NCBI GenBank assembly: GCA_027946365.1
Contig: JAPEUQ010000001.1
Location: 3,224,001-3,288,000, forward strand
Length of the DNA: 64,000 nucleotides
Source: Kalmusia sp. IMI 367209
Lineage: Eukaryota; Ascomycota; Dothideomycetes; Pleosporales; Didymosphaeriaceae
Direction: 5' to 3'
Shown here: positions 53,656 to 63,414 of the stretch, piece by piece
How the letters are laid out: every line of letters starts with the position of its first letter
Numbering within the stretch: the first letter of the stretch is position 1
Program-made: the position numbers and the translations under genes
Notes under the pieces: generated by a model
What the model saw: only the letters and a program-made list of their open reading frames with translations
The model's database searches: none
What the model was told of the DNA's origin: nothing

Positions 53656-56212
53656 ATGCGTGAGGCGACGCTCACAATGAACTTCTCTCCGAGCAATCTG
53701 CCTGAGCTGGCGCCAGCCGACTTACCCCAGCTCGAGACTTTTTATACAGGATACGACAGTTCTCTGGCTCAACAAGCGTACGCACTGTATGACGTCAATG
53801 AGGCCTTTCCCTTTACCCTGTCGGCACCGCTTCTAGACGAACAAGCAGGCGAACAAGTTGCGAATACGCAGTTTCACGCCCCATACCCGGCCAGCCTGTC
53901 TACAGTGCAACCTGGCCATGCGCAGTACGACGTGGCTTTTGCTGACAATGGCGAATATTGGTCTGCAGCGCCTGTGGAGCCCGCACCGCCCATGGGCCCG
54001 CCAGCCCGGCCGCGAAAGCGTAAGGCGCCGACTCTTCGCGCGGACGATTGGGGACTGTACAAGAACCGCATCCTTGACCTGCATATTTCACAAAATCTGC
54101 CCCTGCCGAAGGTAAGGCAGATGATCGAGGAGGAGTATGGCTTCAAAGCTGAGTATGTTGCTCCTCTTTGTGCAAGATAGTGTGAGTCCTCCGCGTACTG
54201 ACGGAGACACGTACGTAGGCTACGACAGTACCGTACACGAATTAGCCAGTGGGGAAAAGACAAAAACGTTAAGAAACACGAAATGAAAGCGATCGTGCGA
54301 AAACATCAGAAGAGGAAGCTTGACGAAACCAACAAAGGCCCGCTCGCGTTCGAGGTGCGAGGCAACCAGGTAGAGCTGCAGAAGATTGAGCGATGGATGA
54401 AGAGGCACGAAGTAGAAGACAACTCCTTGTATGCGCCTAGTCCGGCAGCATGTAAGTCAGCGTGAGACAGATAACGAAACTACGTGCTGATACAGCAAAG
54501 CTACGCCGTCTGCTGTAGGATGCCATACGATCTCCGAACGAGGCTCTCCCGCCATGATCTCCGTATCCTCGCCAGCGTTTTCGATCTTGTCGCCTGTAGG
54601 TATAGCTCGCGCAACGCAGAGCCCGCAGATGCCGTCTCCTGCTTTGTCAGTCTCGAGTATCGTCCGGTCACAAGTTAGCGTCTTCGTGGGGCAAAGCCCA
54701 ACCCTTACACATCGATCCCTTCCTGATTTCCAATCTAGCTCCATTCTTGCTTTGGACACCTTTGAAAATCATATGGATGTCGATGCACGACCTCGATACA
54801 AAGAAGATGAAGAAAAGCGCCTGTGGAAACAGCTCCCCACACCGGAGACGCCGTTTGCCAGCAGTCCTTTGAAGAGACCAGACGTACTATACGAACTGGG
54901 AATCGTTCTGCTGGAGCAAGGGAGGTATAGGACTGCAGAGATTATGACTCGTATGCTGGTAGAGAGCCGTGAAAGCCAGAGTAGCAACGGCGAGGACGAT
55001 GCGGAGATGCTCAAGGCTTGGGCACTCCTCGGTCGAGTGCTGGACTATCAAGGGTTGTATGTCAAGGCTGAGAGACTGCATCGAAGGGTACTACAAGGAA
55101 GAGTGAGGATGCTAGGACATGAGCATCCAGACACGCTGGCTAGTATGAACAACTTGGCGAGCGCACTTGACGACCAGGGAAAGTATGGAGAGGCAGAAGT
55201 GATAGCAAGAAAGACGCTAGCATTGCGCAAGATAGTGCTTGGGCCTAAGCATCTAGACACGCTACAGAGTATGAATTTACTAGCGGTTGTGCTAAGTAAT
55301 AATGGTATGCTTAAAGAGGCGGAGGCAATGCATAGGGAGACGCTAGCACTGCGTAAGACGGTGCTCGGGCCTGAGCATCCACACACACTGAACAGTATGG
55401 ATAACTTAGCGCTTATGCTAAGTGAGAATGGCATGCTTGAAGAGGCGGAGGCAATGTATAGGGAGACGCTAGCGCTATACAAGAAGGTTCTTGGGCCTGA
55501 GCACCCAGACACGCTGAACAGTATGAATAACTTAGCGCTTGTGCTAAGTGAGAATAGCATGCTTGAAGAGGCGGAGGCAATGTATAGGGAGACGCTAGCG
55601 CTGCGCAAGAAGGTTCTCGGGCCTGAGCACCCAGACACGCTGGTCAGTATGAATAACTTAGCGGTTGTGCTAAGTAAGAATGGCATGCTTGAAGAGGCGG
55701 AGGCAATGCATAGGGAGACGCTAGCACTATGTAAGACGGTACTCGGACCTGAGCATCCAAACACACTAAGCAGTATGGATAACTTAGCGTTTGTGCTAAG
55801 TAAGAATGGCATGCTTGAAGAGGCGGAGGCAATGCATAGGGAGACGCTAGCACTATATAAGACGGTACTCAGACCTGAGCATCCAAACACACTAAGTAGT
55901 ATGGATAACTTAGCGTTTGTGCTAAGTAAGAATGGCATACTTGAAGAGGCGGAGGCAATGTATAGGGAGACGCTAGCACTATGTAAGACGGTACTTGGAC
56001 CTGAGCATCCAAACACACTGAGCAGTATGGATAACTTAGCGTTTGTGCTAAGTAAGAATGGCATGCTTGAAGAGGCGGAGGCAATGCATAGGGAGACGCT
56101 AGTGCTGCGCAAGACACTGCTCGGGCCTGAACACCCGGACACGTTGGCTAGTAGCACCAACCTTTTATTGGTATCGGAGAGGCTAGGAAGGTATAGAGAG
56201 GTTCCCTTGTAG
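53656..56212 (+). CDS. Clr5-domain protein with kinesin-light-chain-type TPR array
   Basis: Three exons (53656-54152, 54219-54451, 54501-56212) give 813 aa, or 806 aa from a second ATG at 53677. All joins are in frame. The third exon uses the AG of 'cagcaaag', because the upstream CAG would run into a stop. A basic linker (PARPRKRKAP) precedes the Clr5 domain at about 120-180: 'DDWGLYKNRILDLHISQ', 'LPKVRQMIEEEYGF' and, across the intron, 'ELRQYRTRISQWGKDKN'. Clr5 is a fungal domain with a myb-like appearance named from a fission-yeast silencing factor, and it recurs as an N-terminal module of NLR-like proteins. After a Ser-rich linker, two weaker TPRs lead into nine 42-residue TPRs ('VLGPEHPDTLxSMxNLAxVL'). 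No NB-ARC/NACHT is present. Next to the HNWD gene, it may be a recognition or adaptor protein (inference). Confidence 0.88.
55091..56209 (+). repeat. nine tandem 126-bp TPR-encoding repeats
   Basis: Each unit encodes 42 residues. Units 3-8 are almost identical in DNA, with changes mostly at positions like LALR/LALC/LALY and TLNS/TLVS/TLSS. The array creates a 370-codon antisense open frame that is a shadow. High repeat identity suggests recent amplification or gene conversion, as in the neighbouring WD40 array. Confidence 0.9.
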
Positions 56213-56896
56213 ATAGCGAAGGGTCCAATCCCTAAAATCTAGGGGCTTCTAGCCCGAAGACGTTTGTCTGATCTATACTGACGTTCCTTAATTTGATATG
56301 CTGTTCGAGGCAATACAAGACGGAGTGTGTAACGTGCAACAAACATGGAAAAGGGCGCCTAGACCTTTTGAGTGGGTGTATCGGGCATATCGAAGTACTA
56401 CCTTATCTCATCGATATCATACATAATGACATATATATGCTACATATCCAACTTAAGCTCAATGGCAACTCCTTTTGCGCAGAGAACATCTCAGGTTCCA
56501 TTTTTCGAGCGCTTCAAAGCCAAAAAGTCGTCGTCAACTCAGTGTACCCAGCTCCATCAATTGTCCTGTACCCCGAAATCCAGGACATCTCGAAATACAT
56601 GCTTCGACAGAGAGTGATGAATGAAGCACGAATTTGCGCAATAAACGAAATCGTGAACAGCATGTCATGTATCTTAGATTTCATGTAAGAGATATGCAGC
56701 ATGTAATGCTAGGAGCATGCCGTGCCCACTGATTGACCCTTAAGACGGCAAAGCTGCACAGTAAAATTCATAATAAGGCCTTTTGTACGAATGAATATTG
56801 CGGCTCGATGAGAACGGTAGAAACAAACCTGGGAAATCGGCGTGACATCCGCAGGAGAAGGTATAACACCCACATCTCTCCCATCTCACCAACAAA
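56213..56896. other. intergenic, no gene seen
   Basis: 684 bp between two convergent genes. An open frame at 56293-56688 lacks motifs and is AT-rich. Confidence 0.45.
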
Positions 56897-57971
56897 CTAT
56901 CCAAAAGTAGAAGCATACATCATGCTGCCCATCCACCTCATCGCATTTGTAAGATGCGTAACCACATCCCTCATAGCCTTGATCAGCACCTTTACAAACC
57001 TTACAAATAACCCCCAAACCCACTTAACACACTCCCAAATCGATTTCAAGAAAATCAAAAACAGATCCCATGCCTTCGCCGCCCACTTTGCAAGCTTGCT
57101 CCACGGAATGAAGTACACGGCCGCGACAGCTGCGACGCCCGCGCCCAGCGTCAGTCCTCCAGCTGCGGCAAGCGACATCGTGCCCGTTGCGCCACCGATT
57201 GCTGCCGTCACGGGACCGCAGGAGACATATGCGCCCGCGATTCCAAATTCGAAGTTGGTGACAAGGTATGCGGCGGTACCGATAGATGCGCCAGCGCCCG
57301 CAGCGCCCATCAGCCAAGGTAGAGCGTTTGAATGTCGCGGCGCGACTTGTAACGTTGGCGTCGATTCAACCTGATCTTTCATGTTCGTTGCGACAAGCTC
57401 AGCCTCGTCGTCGTCAGTGTAGTCGAATGGCGGTGCAACTTCCTCGGCTGGGAACTCGTAGTCGGGAACTTCGATGTAGATCCGCGGCCGGAGAGTGAGG
57501 ATATGTTCTTTGTTGAAGTTACGCTTGTTCCATTGCGTGAAAGAGACGTTACAGTATGTAGAGGTGGAGGAGATATGGATGTTTGCATTGGCAGCAGCGA
57601 TGATTTCGAGGGAAGTGAATGTGTTGGGGACTTGGACGTCGATGGAGTGGTGGTGTTTGCTGACGATCATGGCGAGTCTTCGAGCTACTGTTCTATAGTG
57701 AAGTTGTATGACTGACTCTTGCAGTTTTGCTTGAGTCGTAAAATCGACGTTTACTTTGTAGGGTGAGCTTGCTATTGGAGATGATTCACGAGCAAGCTGG
57801 TAATAGACGAAACGTACTTAGCGATATGCATTGGTTCTTGACGTCTTAGAGAATATCTTCCGAGACGATTGCAGGAACAAATAGCGACTTTGGCCCTGCA
57901 TGGTCATCGACAGCGGCAAGTACACCTTTCTTTTCTTCCTCGCGATCTTTCTGCTCTGTAGCGGATGCCAT
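56897..57971 (-). pseudogene. Gly/Ala-rich membrane protein gene with in-frame stop
   Basis: The ATG at 57971 starts 'MASATEQKDREEEKKGVLAA'. The frame passes through a TAA at 57848-57846 and continues 'DVKNQCISL'. A 46-bp intron (57817-57772) is removed and translation carries on in the same frame ('SSPYKVNVDFTTQAKLQ') to the stop at 56897, giving 343 codons in all including one internal stop. The correct splice phase on both sides argues that this is one gene with a premature stop (CAA or GAA to TAA). The alternative is two separate pieces, the second starting at the Met encoded at 57670. The middle is beta-rich. The C-terminal 130 residues form a long Gly/Ala-rich hydrophobic stretch ('GATGTMSLAAAGGLTLGAG'), then Trp-rich amphipathic helices. 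I do not recognise a family. A membrane-inserting role is conceivable. Confidence 0.55.
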
Positions 57972-58500
57972 TGTAGAGTCAAGGATTGACAACCTGGGAG
58001 CTATAGCTCGAAATCGATGCCGCGCTGGGAGCCTTGAATGAAGTGCAACTATCATACACAGGATGTAAGAGCTGATCATTGAGGAAATCTCCATATTATT
58101 CTTGCCCTCTTTCAACCTGGCTGGTGGGCTGATCAGCTTTGGAACAATTTATGGCTTGTGACTGGTGCGATACCCAAGTGGCGTTTCAGTTCAAGGCAGA
58201 ACAGCGCAAGGCTAACGACAAGGCGCTGAAGGACCAATAACTGTCCATTCGGGATGTAAAGATTCGCAAAAGAAAGTTTACGCTACAGGAATAGATACGA
58301 ACTGGCGTGAGAGCTCATTCGGAGATATCGACCCAGGTACTAAAACTATCTTAGACGATACTATGTGCTTCTCGCCCCGCCTTCAACTGAAAGGCGCACG
58401 CTTTCCCTTTTCCCTTTGTCAGACGACCTAGATTTACTGCCTAGCTCCTAGACGTGTTCAAATCCACTGAACTTCTGACCTGCGAAGGTTTGACCATCTT
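57972..58500. other. intergenic, no gene seen
   Basis: 529 bp between two minus-strand relics. No feature beyond the promoter of the membrane protein gene. Confidence 0.45.
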
Positions 58501-59092
58501 CTATAATCCTGTGTAATGAGCTTCAAATATGTTTAGCCTTGCACAGGGGAAAGCGGCTATGACGTGGTCGACGATCGACGACGATACGTCGTACAGTACG
58601 ATGTCCTTATACTCCGCATCTGCGATCCGCCCGAACTCGCATTGGGTCGGCACTTCCAGCCGGCTCGTTAGGAACACTCGCAGCCGCACATCTGTCAATG
58701 ACTGCCTTTCAGCTAACAGCTGTACGATGATACGCATTTTGTCGTCGTTATCGCACTCGTCGAGCGCACTAATGACAAGGACGTATGGGTTGGACTTGCG
58801 CAGCTTCGATAATGGGTGGCAGACCAGGTGCTCCCACTGAATGCGCAGCGACAGGCTGGTACTGTCGCTGCTCTTTACAATAGTGTTATGTATGTGCTGC
58901 CGCAATACTGGCGTGCTATGCGGCAGCTGTATGGAGGTGCTCGTTATGAACTCCTTCTTCGCATGGCTAACGTCGTCGCCGCCGCGCGTGAAGGAGGGGG
59001 CCAGTTGAAAGACGCTGCTTCTCAAAGTACCTTCCCACGACGGTCCGCGCAATCATCAACTCGCTTGTGCTCGTAAGGCCGCGTAACCAGAG
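58501..59092 (-). pseudogene. relic of a NACHT (STAND) ATPase domain
   Basis: Reading the minus strand, 'ILWLRG' is followed by 'LTSTSELMIARTV' where an intact gene has GxxGxGKST, so the Walker A lysine and glycines are lost (about 59092-59050). A frameshift follows near 59000. Then a well-preserved stretch, 'FQLAPSFTRGGDDVSHAKK', leads to 'LRIQWEHLVCHPLSKL' and Walker B-like 'YVLVISALDECDNDD', followed by 'LRVFLTSRLEVPTQ' and 'SIVDHVIAAFP', ending in a stop at 58501. No N-terminal effector domain or C-terminal repeats are attached. This is a decayed fragment of a NACHT gene of the fungal 'LxVDALDECDNDDxIRxIL' type. It lies 6.1 kb from an intact NACHT gene but is a different subtype. Confidence 0.8.
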
Positions 59093-59894
59093 GATTCACA
59101 GCTTATCACACCCATCCGCGTCGCTGTATATCTCGCTCATCTGCTTCCAGCTTTTCTATACAGCTCGCTGATGAGTAGTTGCTTGGCAGTCCTGCTCTGT
59201 CTAATGATAAATCGCAGCTAGAGCGCGAGGAGTATATGAATAGTAACCATAAGCTCAGAAATCACTCTATTCATGCTACGTACTAGCTCTGTAAGTTCTT
59301 AGACAGATATGCTAAGTGTGGAGCAGATTTGAGGTAGTCCAAGGCAGGAGTGTTAAGTATACTGGCCACGAATTATGGTTTCATAGGGAATGTAGGATTC
59401 CTGCAAAGAAGATCGAATTTAGATATATCTACGGGGCTTAGGGGTTCTATTCCAAGACTATCTGCGCCTACTAACTATTAGTAGTATTGTTTTGATATAA
59501 ACTGCTATAAGTGTTCCCCTACAGGAGGTTTTCCGTCACGCAGGGATAGACGTTAGAAATATTTGAAGTACTTAGATATATAACGTTGATCCTTCATAGA
59601 ATTCGTTCCATCACGGGTGGATGCACGTTAAAATCCAAAAGTTGCGAAGATGCACCAAGGCTGAGCGGGTAGGATGGCGCAAACACAGACCAACGACGAT
59701 CTCGCTTAGGGGCCGGGGAAGAACCTTGGAACGGTCAGGCAACCACCAAGAGGAATAGTTGACACTGTGGCAATCATCGATAGCCAGGCAACAATTATGA
59801 ATGTTAATACACAAGAATGCTCCCCATTTGCTTGTCGTGAACCCTTCGCAAGAAGTGCCTGCTATTCTAGGAGACCACAACATACGGCTTAGAA
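59093..59894. other. intergenic, degraded sequence
   Basis: 802 bp. The first 200 bp could be further remnant of the NACHT gene, but no domain is readable. The right end is the promoter of the Arf-like gene. Confidence 0.4.
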
Positions 59895-60729
59895 ATGAGT
59901 TCCTTGTCCGACCTTCCCTTCTTGAGCAGTGCTTTAAAGACCATCACCCAACAAATCAGCAGTTGGTTAGCACCATTCCGCAGCTTTCTACCCAACAACT
60001 CCTCTTTTACACGTATCTCCCGCAGCTTTGCTCAATTGCCTCCATCGACCTTAATCTTCATCACTGGTCTTGATGGCTCCGGCAAGAGCACCTTGTTAAC
60101 GCGATATTTCTCGCCGCGACCTGATTCTGTCCAAAAGTCCGTCACTCGTCCTGGTGCGGAAATTGAGGAAGTGCAAGCCGGTCCAGTCACTTTTCGAACA
60201 TATGACATTGGTGGATGCCGCCCACCATCGCACCATCGGTTTGACGAGGAGTTGTTCCGACAAGCGGATGCAGTCGTGTATGTTGTGGATGCCGCAGATC
60301 GCGATAGGGTGATGGAAGCGCGAGAGGAGCTTATGATGTGTGGTTTGGTGCCCAATAATGGTGGGATGCGAAAGGAGGTGCCACTACTTATTTTGGCAAC
60401 GAAGCCGGATATCAAGGTCAGCCTTTATTGTCGCAGCATGGCAGACGGCTAATTCAATTGCAATAGGATGCGAGAAGACCCTATCAGATTGAGACCTTCT
60501 TTATTGATAATATTTCAACATCCATCGGCGAGCGACAGCATGTAAGTCAACCTCTAAAGAAGTTATGTACTTTCACTAAACCTCCTAGCACGTTGCTAGT
60601 GTAAATCTTTTAACAGGCGCAGGAGTATCAGAAGCATTCTCGTGGCTGAGCGATGCTTTGATGAAGAACACCATCGTAGAAGGGTCTGTAGAGGAGGAAA
60701 AGGCGAGTCATGAAGAGAAGTTTTCATAG
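59895..60729 (+). CDS. Arf-like small GTPase
   Basis: Three exons (59895-60416, 60467-60541, 60589-60729) with introns of 50 and 47 bp give 245 aa. G1 is 'ITGLDGSGKSTLLTR' (about 55-69). Switch II is 'TYDIGGCRPPSHHRFDEELF', equivalent to the Arf/Sar WDxGG motif with Tyr for Trp. 'ADAVVYVVDAADRDRV' and 'VPLLILATKPDIKDAR' follow, the last giving TKPD where Arf proteins have NKQD. The end 'NLLTGAGVSEAFSWLSDAL' is the G5 to final-helix region. A 50-residue N-terminal extension precedes the fold, and there is no Gly2 for myristoylation. It probably acts in membrane traffic, but the altered guanine-specificity motif and the extension mark it as a divergent member. Its place among recognition genes may be coincidental. 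Confidence 0.85.
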
Positions 60730-60983
60730 CCAAAAGGACGTCTAAATTTTTCTTTAGCTAGAGAGCTATGCTGCACAACGCATCATCCTCTTAGATAAGT
60801 ATCACTTAGGATATATACACAAAGAAAGGCTCGAATTAATGAAACCCAAGCGTTGTCATCTTACGGTTTCTTTGATGACTGTAAGCTGTGCACATTGTGC
60901 GTGTCTGGCATAGGATATATATGCTGTATACTTGGCTGCGGTATTTGTTTTTAAGAGTAGGAAACAATCCTTACGCTCACCAC

Positions 60984-62006
60984 ATGGAGCATCCCCCGCT
61001 TTCAAGCGCTGGCGATGGCCATGATGAGTCTATTACAGCTCAACACGCTGCCGATAGCATTAAATCGGACACTCCATCCGGGGGAGCTCTGCTCAATGAC
61101 CAAATTCACAGGCCTAGATAGTATCCAGAAGACAAGTATGTTCCCATTGAGGTAGCAGGAAGCGGAGCATATGGTACAGTATATTTCTCGCTACCGAAAG
61201 AAGACTTTCATACACTCAAGCAAAACCGCGATCACATTTCATCCGAAGTCTTGAAATCAAGTTTGGTGGCGGTAAAAGTCTTTCGTGTACAGGAACTCTA
61301 CGATGACAAGGCCGATGAGTCCGTAAGTAAAGATGAGGTGAAGGGTTTGAAGAGACTACAGGAGGAAGACGACAGGCATCGCTTCAATGAACATTATTTC
61401 GCACTAATGCTTGACCACAATGAGCATTGGTTGGTCACAAGAGCAATCACCTATTCTATCCCCATCTCGAAGATCCATTCTTTCCCTAAGGAGCTAGTCT
61501 TCCATGTATTCATCGAGTTGCTGAAGGTGTTTCGGCTCTTCCATGAGGACTGTAACCCAACTCTCATCTACGGGGACTTGCACGGCCATAACGTTCTATT
61601 TGATCTTTCTCGCGAAACCGCTTCTGGGCTACCTCCTCTGGTTCTCATTGACTTTGGAATGGTCAACAAAGAATTTGATATGCGTAAGGATATCATCCAG
61701 CTCTAGGATCTCCTTTTCGATATTTCCGAGTATTATGAGGGGGAATGTTCTCCGATATGTATATATCCAGCTCCGAATGGCTAGAATCTTTTCAGTAAGT
61801 ACCTCTTGAGGAACACAGATCAAAATACAAAGACAACGGAGAACCTGTGGGATCAATTTTATCAGATCGCGGTCACAGCTCTGGAAGCCACTTCACCCGA
61901 AAGAATAGAGGAAATTCAAGAACATCTTCGCAAACTAGCAGCAGAACAGCAAGACAATCTAGCGTTAGCCTTCGAATCAGCCGGCTTGCTAGTCTTAACT
62001 TCTTGA
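60984..62006 (+). pseudogene. kinase-like gene 3, broken by three in-frame stops
   Basis: One frame runs from the ATG at 60984 to the stop at 62006 and is interrupted by TAG at 61119-61121, 61704-61706 and 61782-61784. Between the stops it reads as a complete relative of the neighbouring kinase-like gene 4: 'VAGSGAYGTVYFSL' (glycine loop), 'SSLVAVKVF', 'HVFIELLKVFRLFHEDC', 'IYGDLHGHNVLFD' (YGD in place of HGD) and 'LVLIDFGMVNKEFD'. A tail 'LAAEQQDNLALAFESAGLLVL' matches the family end. No ATG precedes the kinase core after the first stop. Each TAG is reachable by one transition from CAG or TGG. Introns could in principle remove them, but I see no convincing donor/acceptor pair. Confidence 0.75.
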
Positions 62007-62487
62007 CTGTCAAAGTAGAATTATTGTCCGATACAGCATTGCAATATTCATAACCATCATGCTTATACTTGATTGAGATATACTTACCACAATAATAAAC
62101 GTGCCATCTGCTAGTTGTTGAGGGGAACTCACAATGATGAGTGTGGGAGTCATAGGTGATCTGAACTATGGTTCGCACTGGGCGCGCTACCATAAATTTT
62201 TACAGCGTAATTTTGGTATACCATCCCAACACAAGGAAAAGGCTGTTCAACACAAACAAGTTGAACCTATTTAAACCCATGTTTCATGAAGTCCAGAACT
62301 ATGAAGCAATAATATTATTCGCAGTGCGAATTCCTGGCCACACTTGAATTTCCCTTGAGCAGACCTGCATACATTTCCAACAACTACCTTGATATTACAA
62401 CATTCGACCACCAACATCGAGCCTCAAAACCGCATAATTCAACTCTTTGACTACTGTTTCCAGCATCTTCGGTCGACATATTACAGG
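62007..62487. promoter_or_regulatory. intergenic, promoter of kinase-like gene 4
   Basis: 481 bp. A TATTTAAA-like element occurs near 62268. No gene seen. Confidence 0.45.
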
Positions 62488-63414
62488 ATGCAGTCCCAAG
62501 AAATGGTGTCTCCACAATTTGACTCCGGCTTCGAAGACGGAGAGAATAATGCAGAGAATGCATCATCGATGAATGTGCTTGCCAATTTTCCAGTGACCAG
62601 ATTCAGGCCCATTTTTCAAGCTGGAAGCGGATCGTGGGGCACGGTATATCTCTCGCTATCTGAACAGGAATTTGATACCGCAATCCAAGAAAAAGAAGCC
62701 AATACCTTCGAGACGTTGAAGGCTAAGCTTGTGGCAGTCAAGGTGTTTCAAAAAGGGACCAGTGAGCCAGAAGTACAGGCTTTGAGCAAACTGAAGAACG
62801 AAGTCGAGCACCATGGCTATAATCCACATGCCTTTACGCTCCTATTTGAATACGAACAAGATTGGATGGCCATGAGGGCCGTTCTCCCAGTTATGAACCT
62901 GTATAATCTTTACCCCTTCCCACGAGAGGTGCTCCTCCATTGCTTTCTGGAGTTGACGAGAACCGGTCGATTCCTGCACGAGCAGTGCACACCACCAGTC
63001 GGTCATGGCGATCTCCACCTTGCAAACATCATGATCGATCTCGATAAAGAAACACCCTTCGGATTCCCACAGATCGTCCTTGTCGACTTCGGGTTCACCA
63101 AAGAGATAAGAGAACAACACGATGTTTCGACAGTCATGGGTAGTATGCGTTATGTTATGGACGAGCTGAAATACTTTCCTGAAGACGAACAATCTCTTGG
63201 CTGCTGGGAAGACTTTTCTCAGTATGTGTATTGCGACAAGGACCCAATATCTTTCAAGAAGATGGAAGATGATCTTGCTGAAAAAATCACTTCCACTTTG
63301 GCGGCCGTGACTTCAGAAAGAAAGCAGGTGCTCAGGAACGCTCTGACGGAAATGGCATCAGAAAGGGAGCAGAATCTGGAAGCTGCATTCCGTAGCGCGA
63401 ATTTACTCATGTAG
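62488..63414 (+). CDS. kinase-like protein 4
   Basis: Single exon, 308 aa from the ATG at 62488. The upstream open frame begins only with non-ATG codons. The kinase-like core appears complete: 'QAGSGSWGTVYLSL' (glycine loop, about 44-57), 'KLVAVKVF' with Lys85, 'HCFLELTRTGRFLHEQC' (helix E), the catalytic loop 'VGHGDLHLANIMID' (His173, Asp175, Asn180) and 'IVLVDFGFT' (Asp200). HGDLHxxN is the form seen in aminoglycoside phosphotransferase and atypical kinases. No APE is seen. The charged tail ends 'EREQNLEAAFRSANLLM', shared with kinase-like genes 2 and 3. It is the intact partner of the broken tandem copy 480 bp upstream. Function unknown. Confidence 0.82.
   Translation: MQSQEMVSPQFDSGFEDGENNAENASSMNVLANFPVTRFRPIFQAGSGSWGTVYLSLSEQEFDTAIQEKEANTFETLKAKLVAVKVFQKGTSEPEVQALSKLKNEVEHHGYNPHAFTLLFEYEQDWMAMRAVLPVMNLYNLYPFPREVLLHCFLELTRTGRFLHEQCTPPVGHGDLHLANIMIDLDKETPFGFPQIVLVDFGFTKEIREQHDVSTVMGSMRYVMDELKYFPEDEQSLGCWEDFSQYVYCDKDPISFKKMEDDLAEKITSTLAAVTSERKQVLRNALTEMASEREQNLEAAFRSANLLM

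Noticed and set aside
55048..56160. 370-codon minus-strand open frame with repeated Ser-rich units
   Set aside because: It is the antisense of the TPR repeat array. Its periodicity comes from the 126-bp coding repeats on the plus strand.
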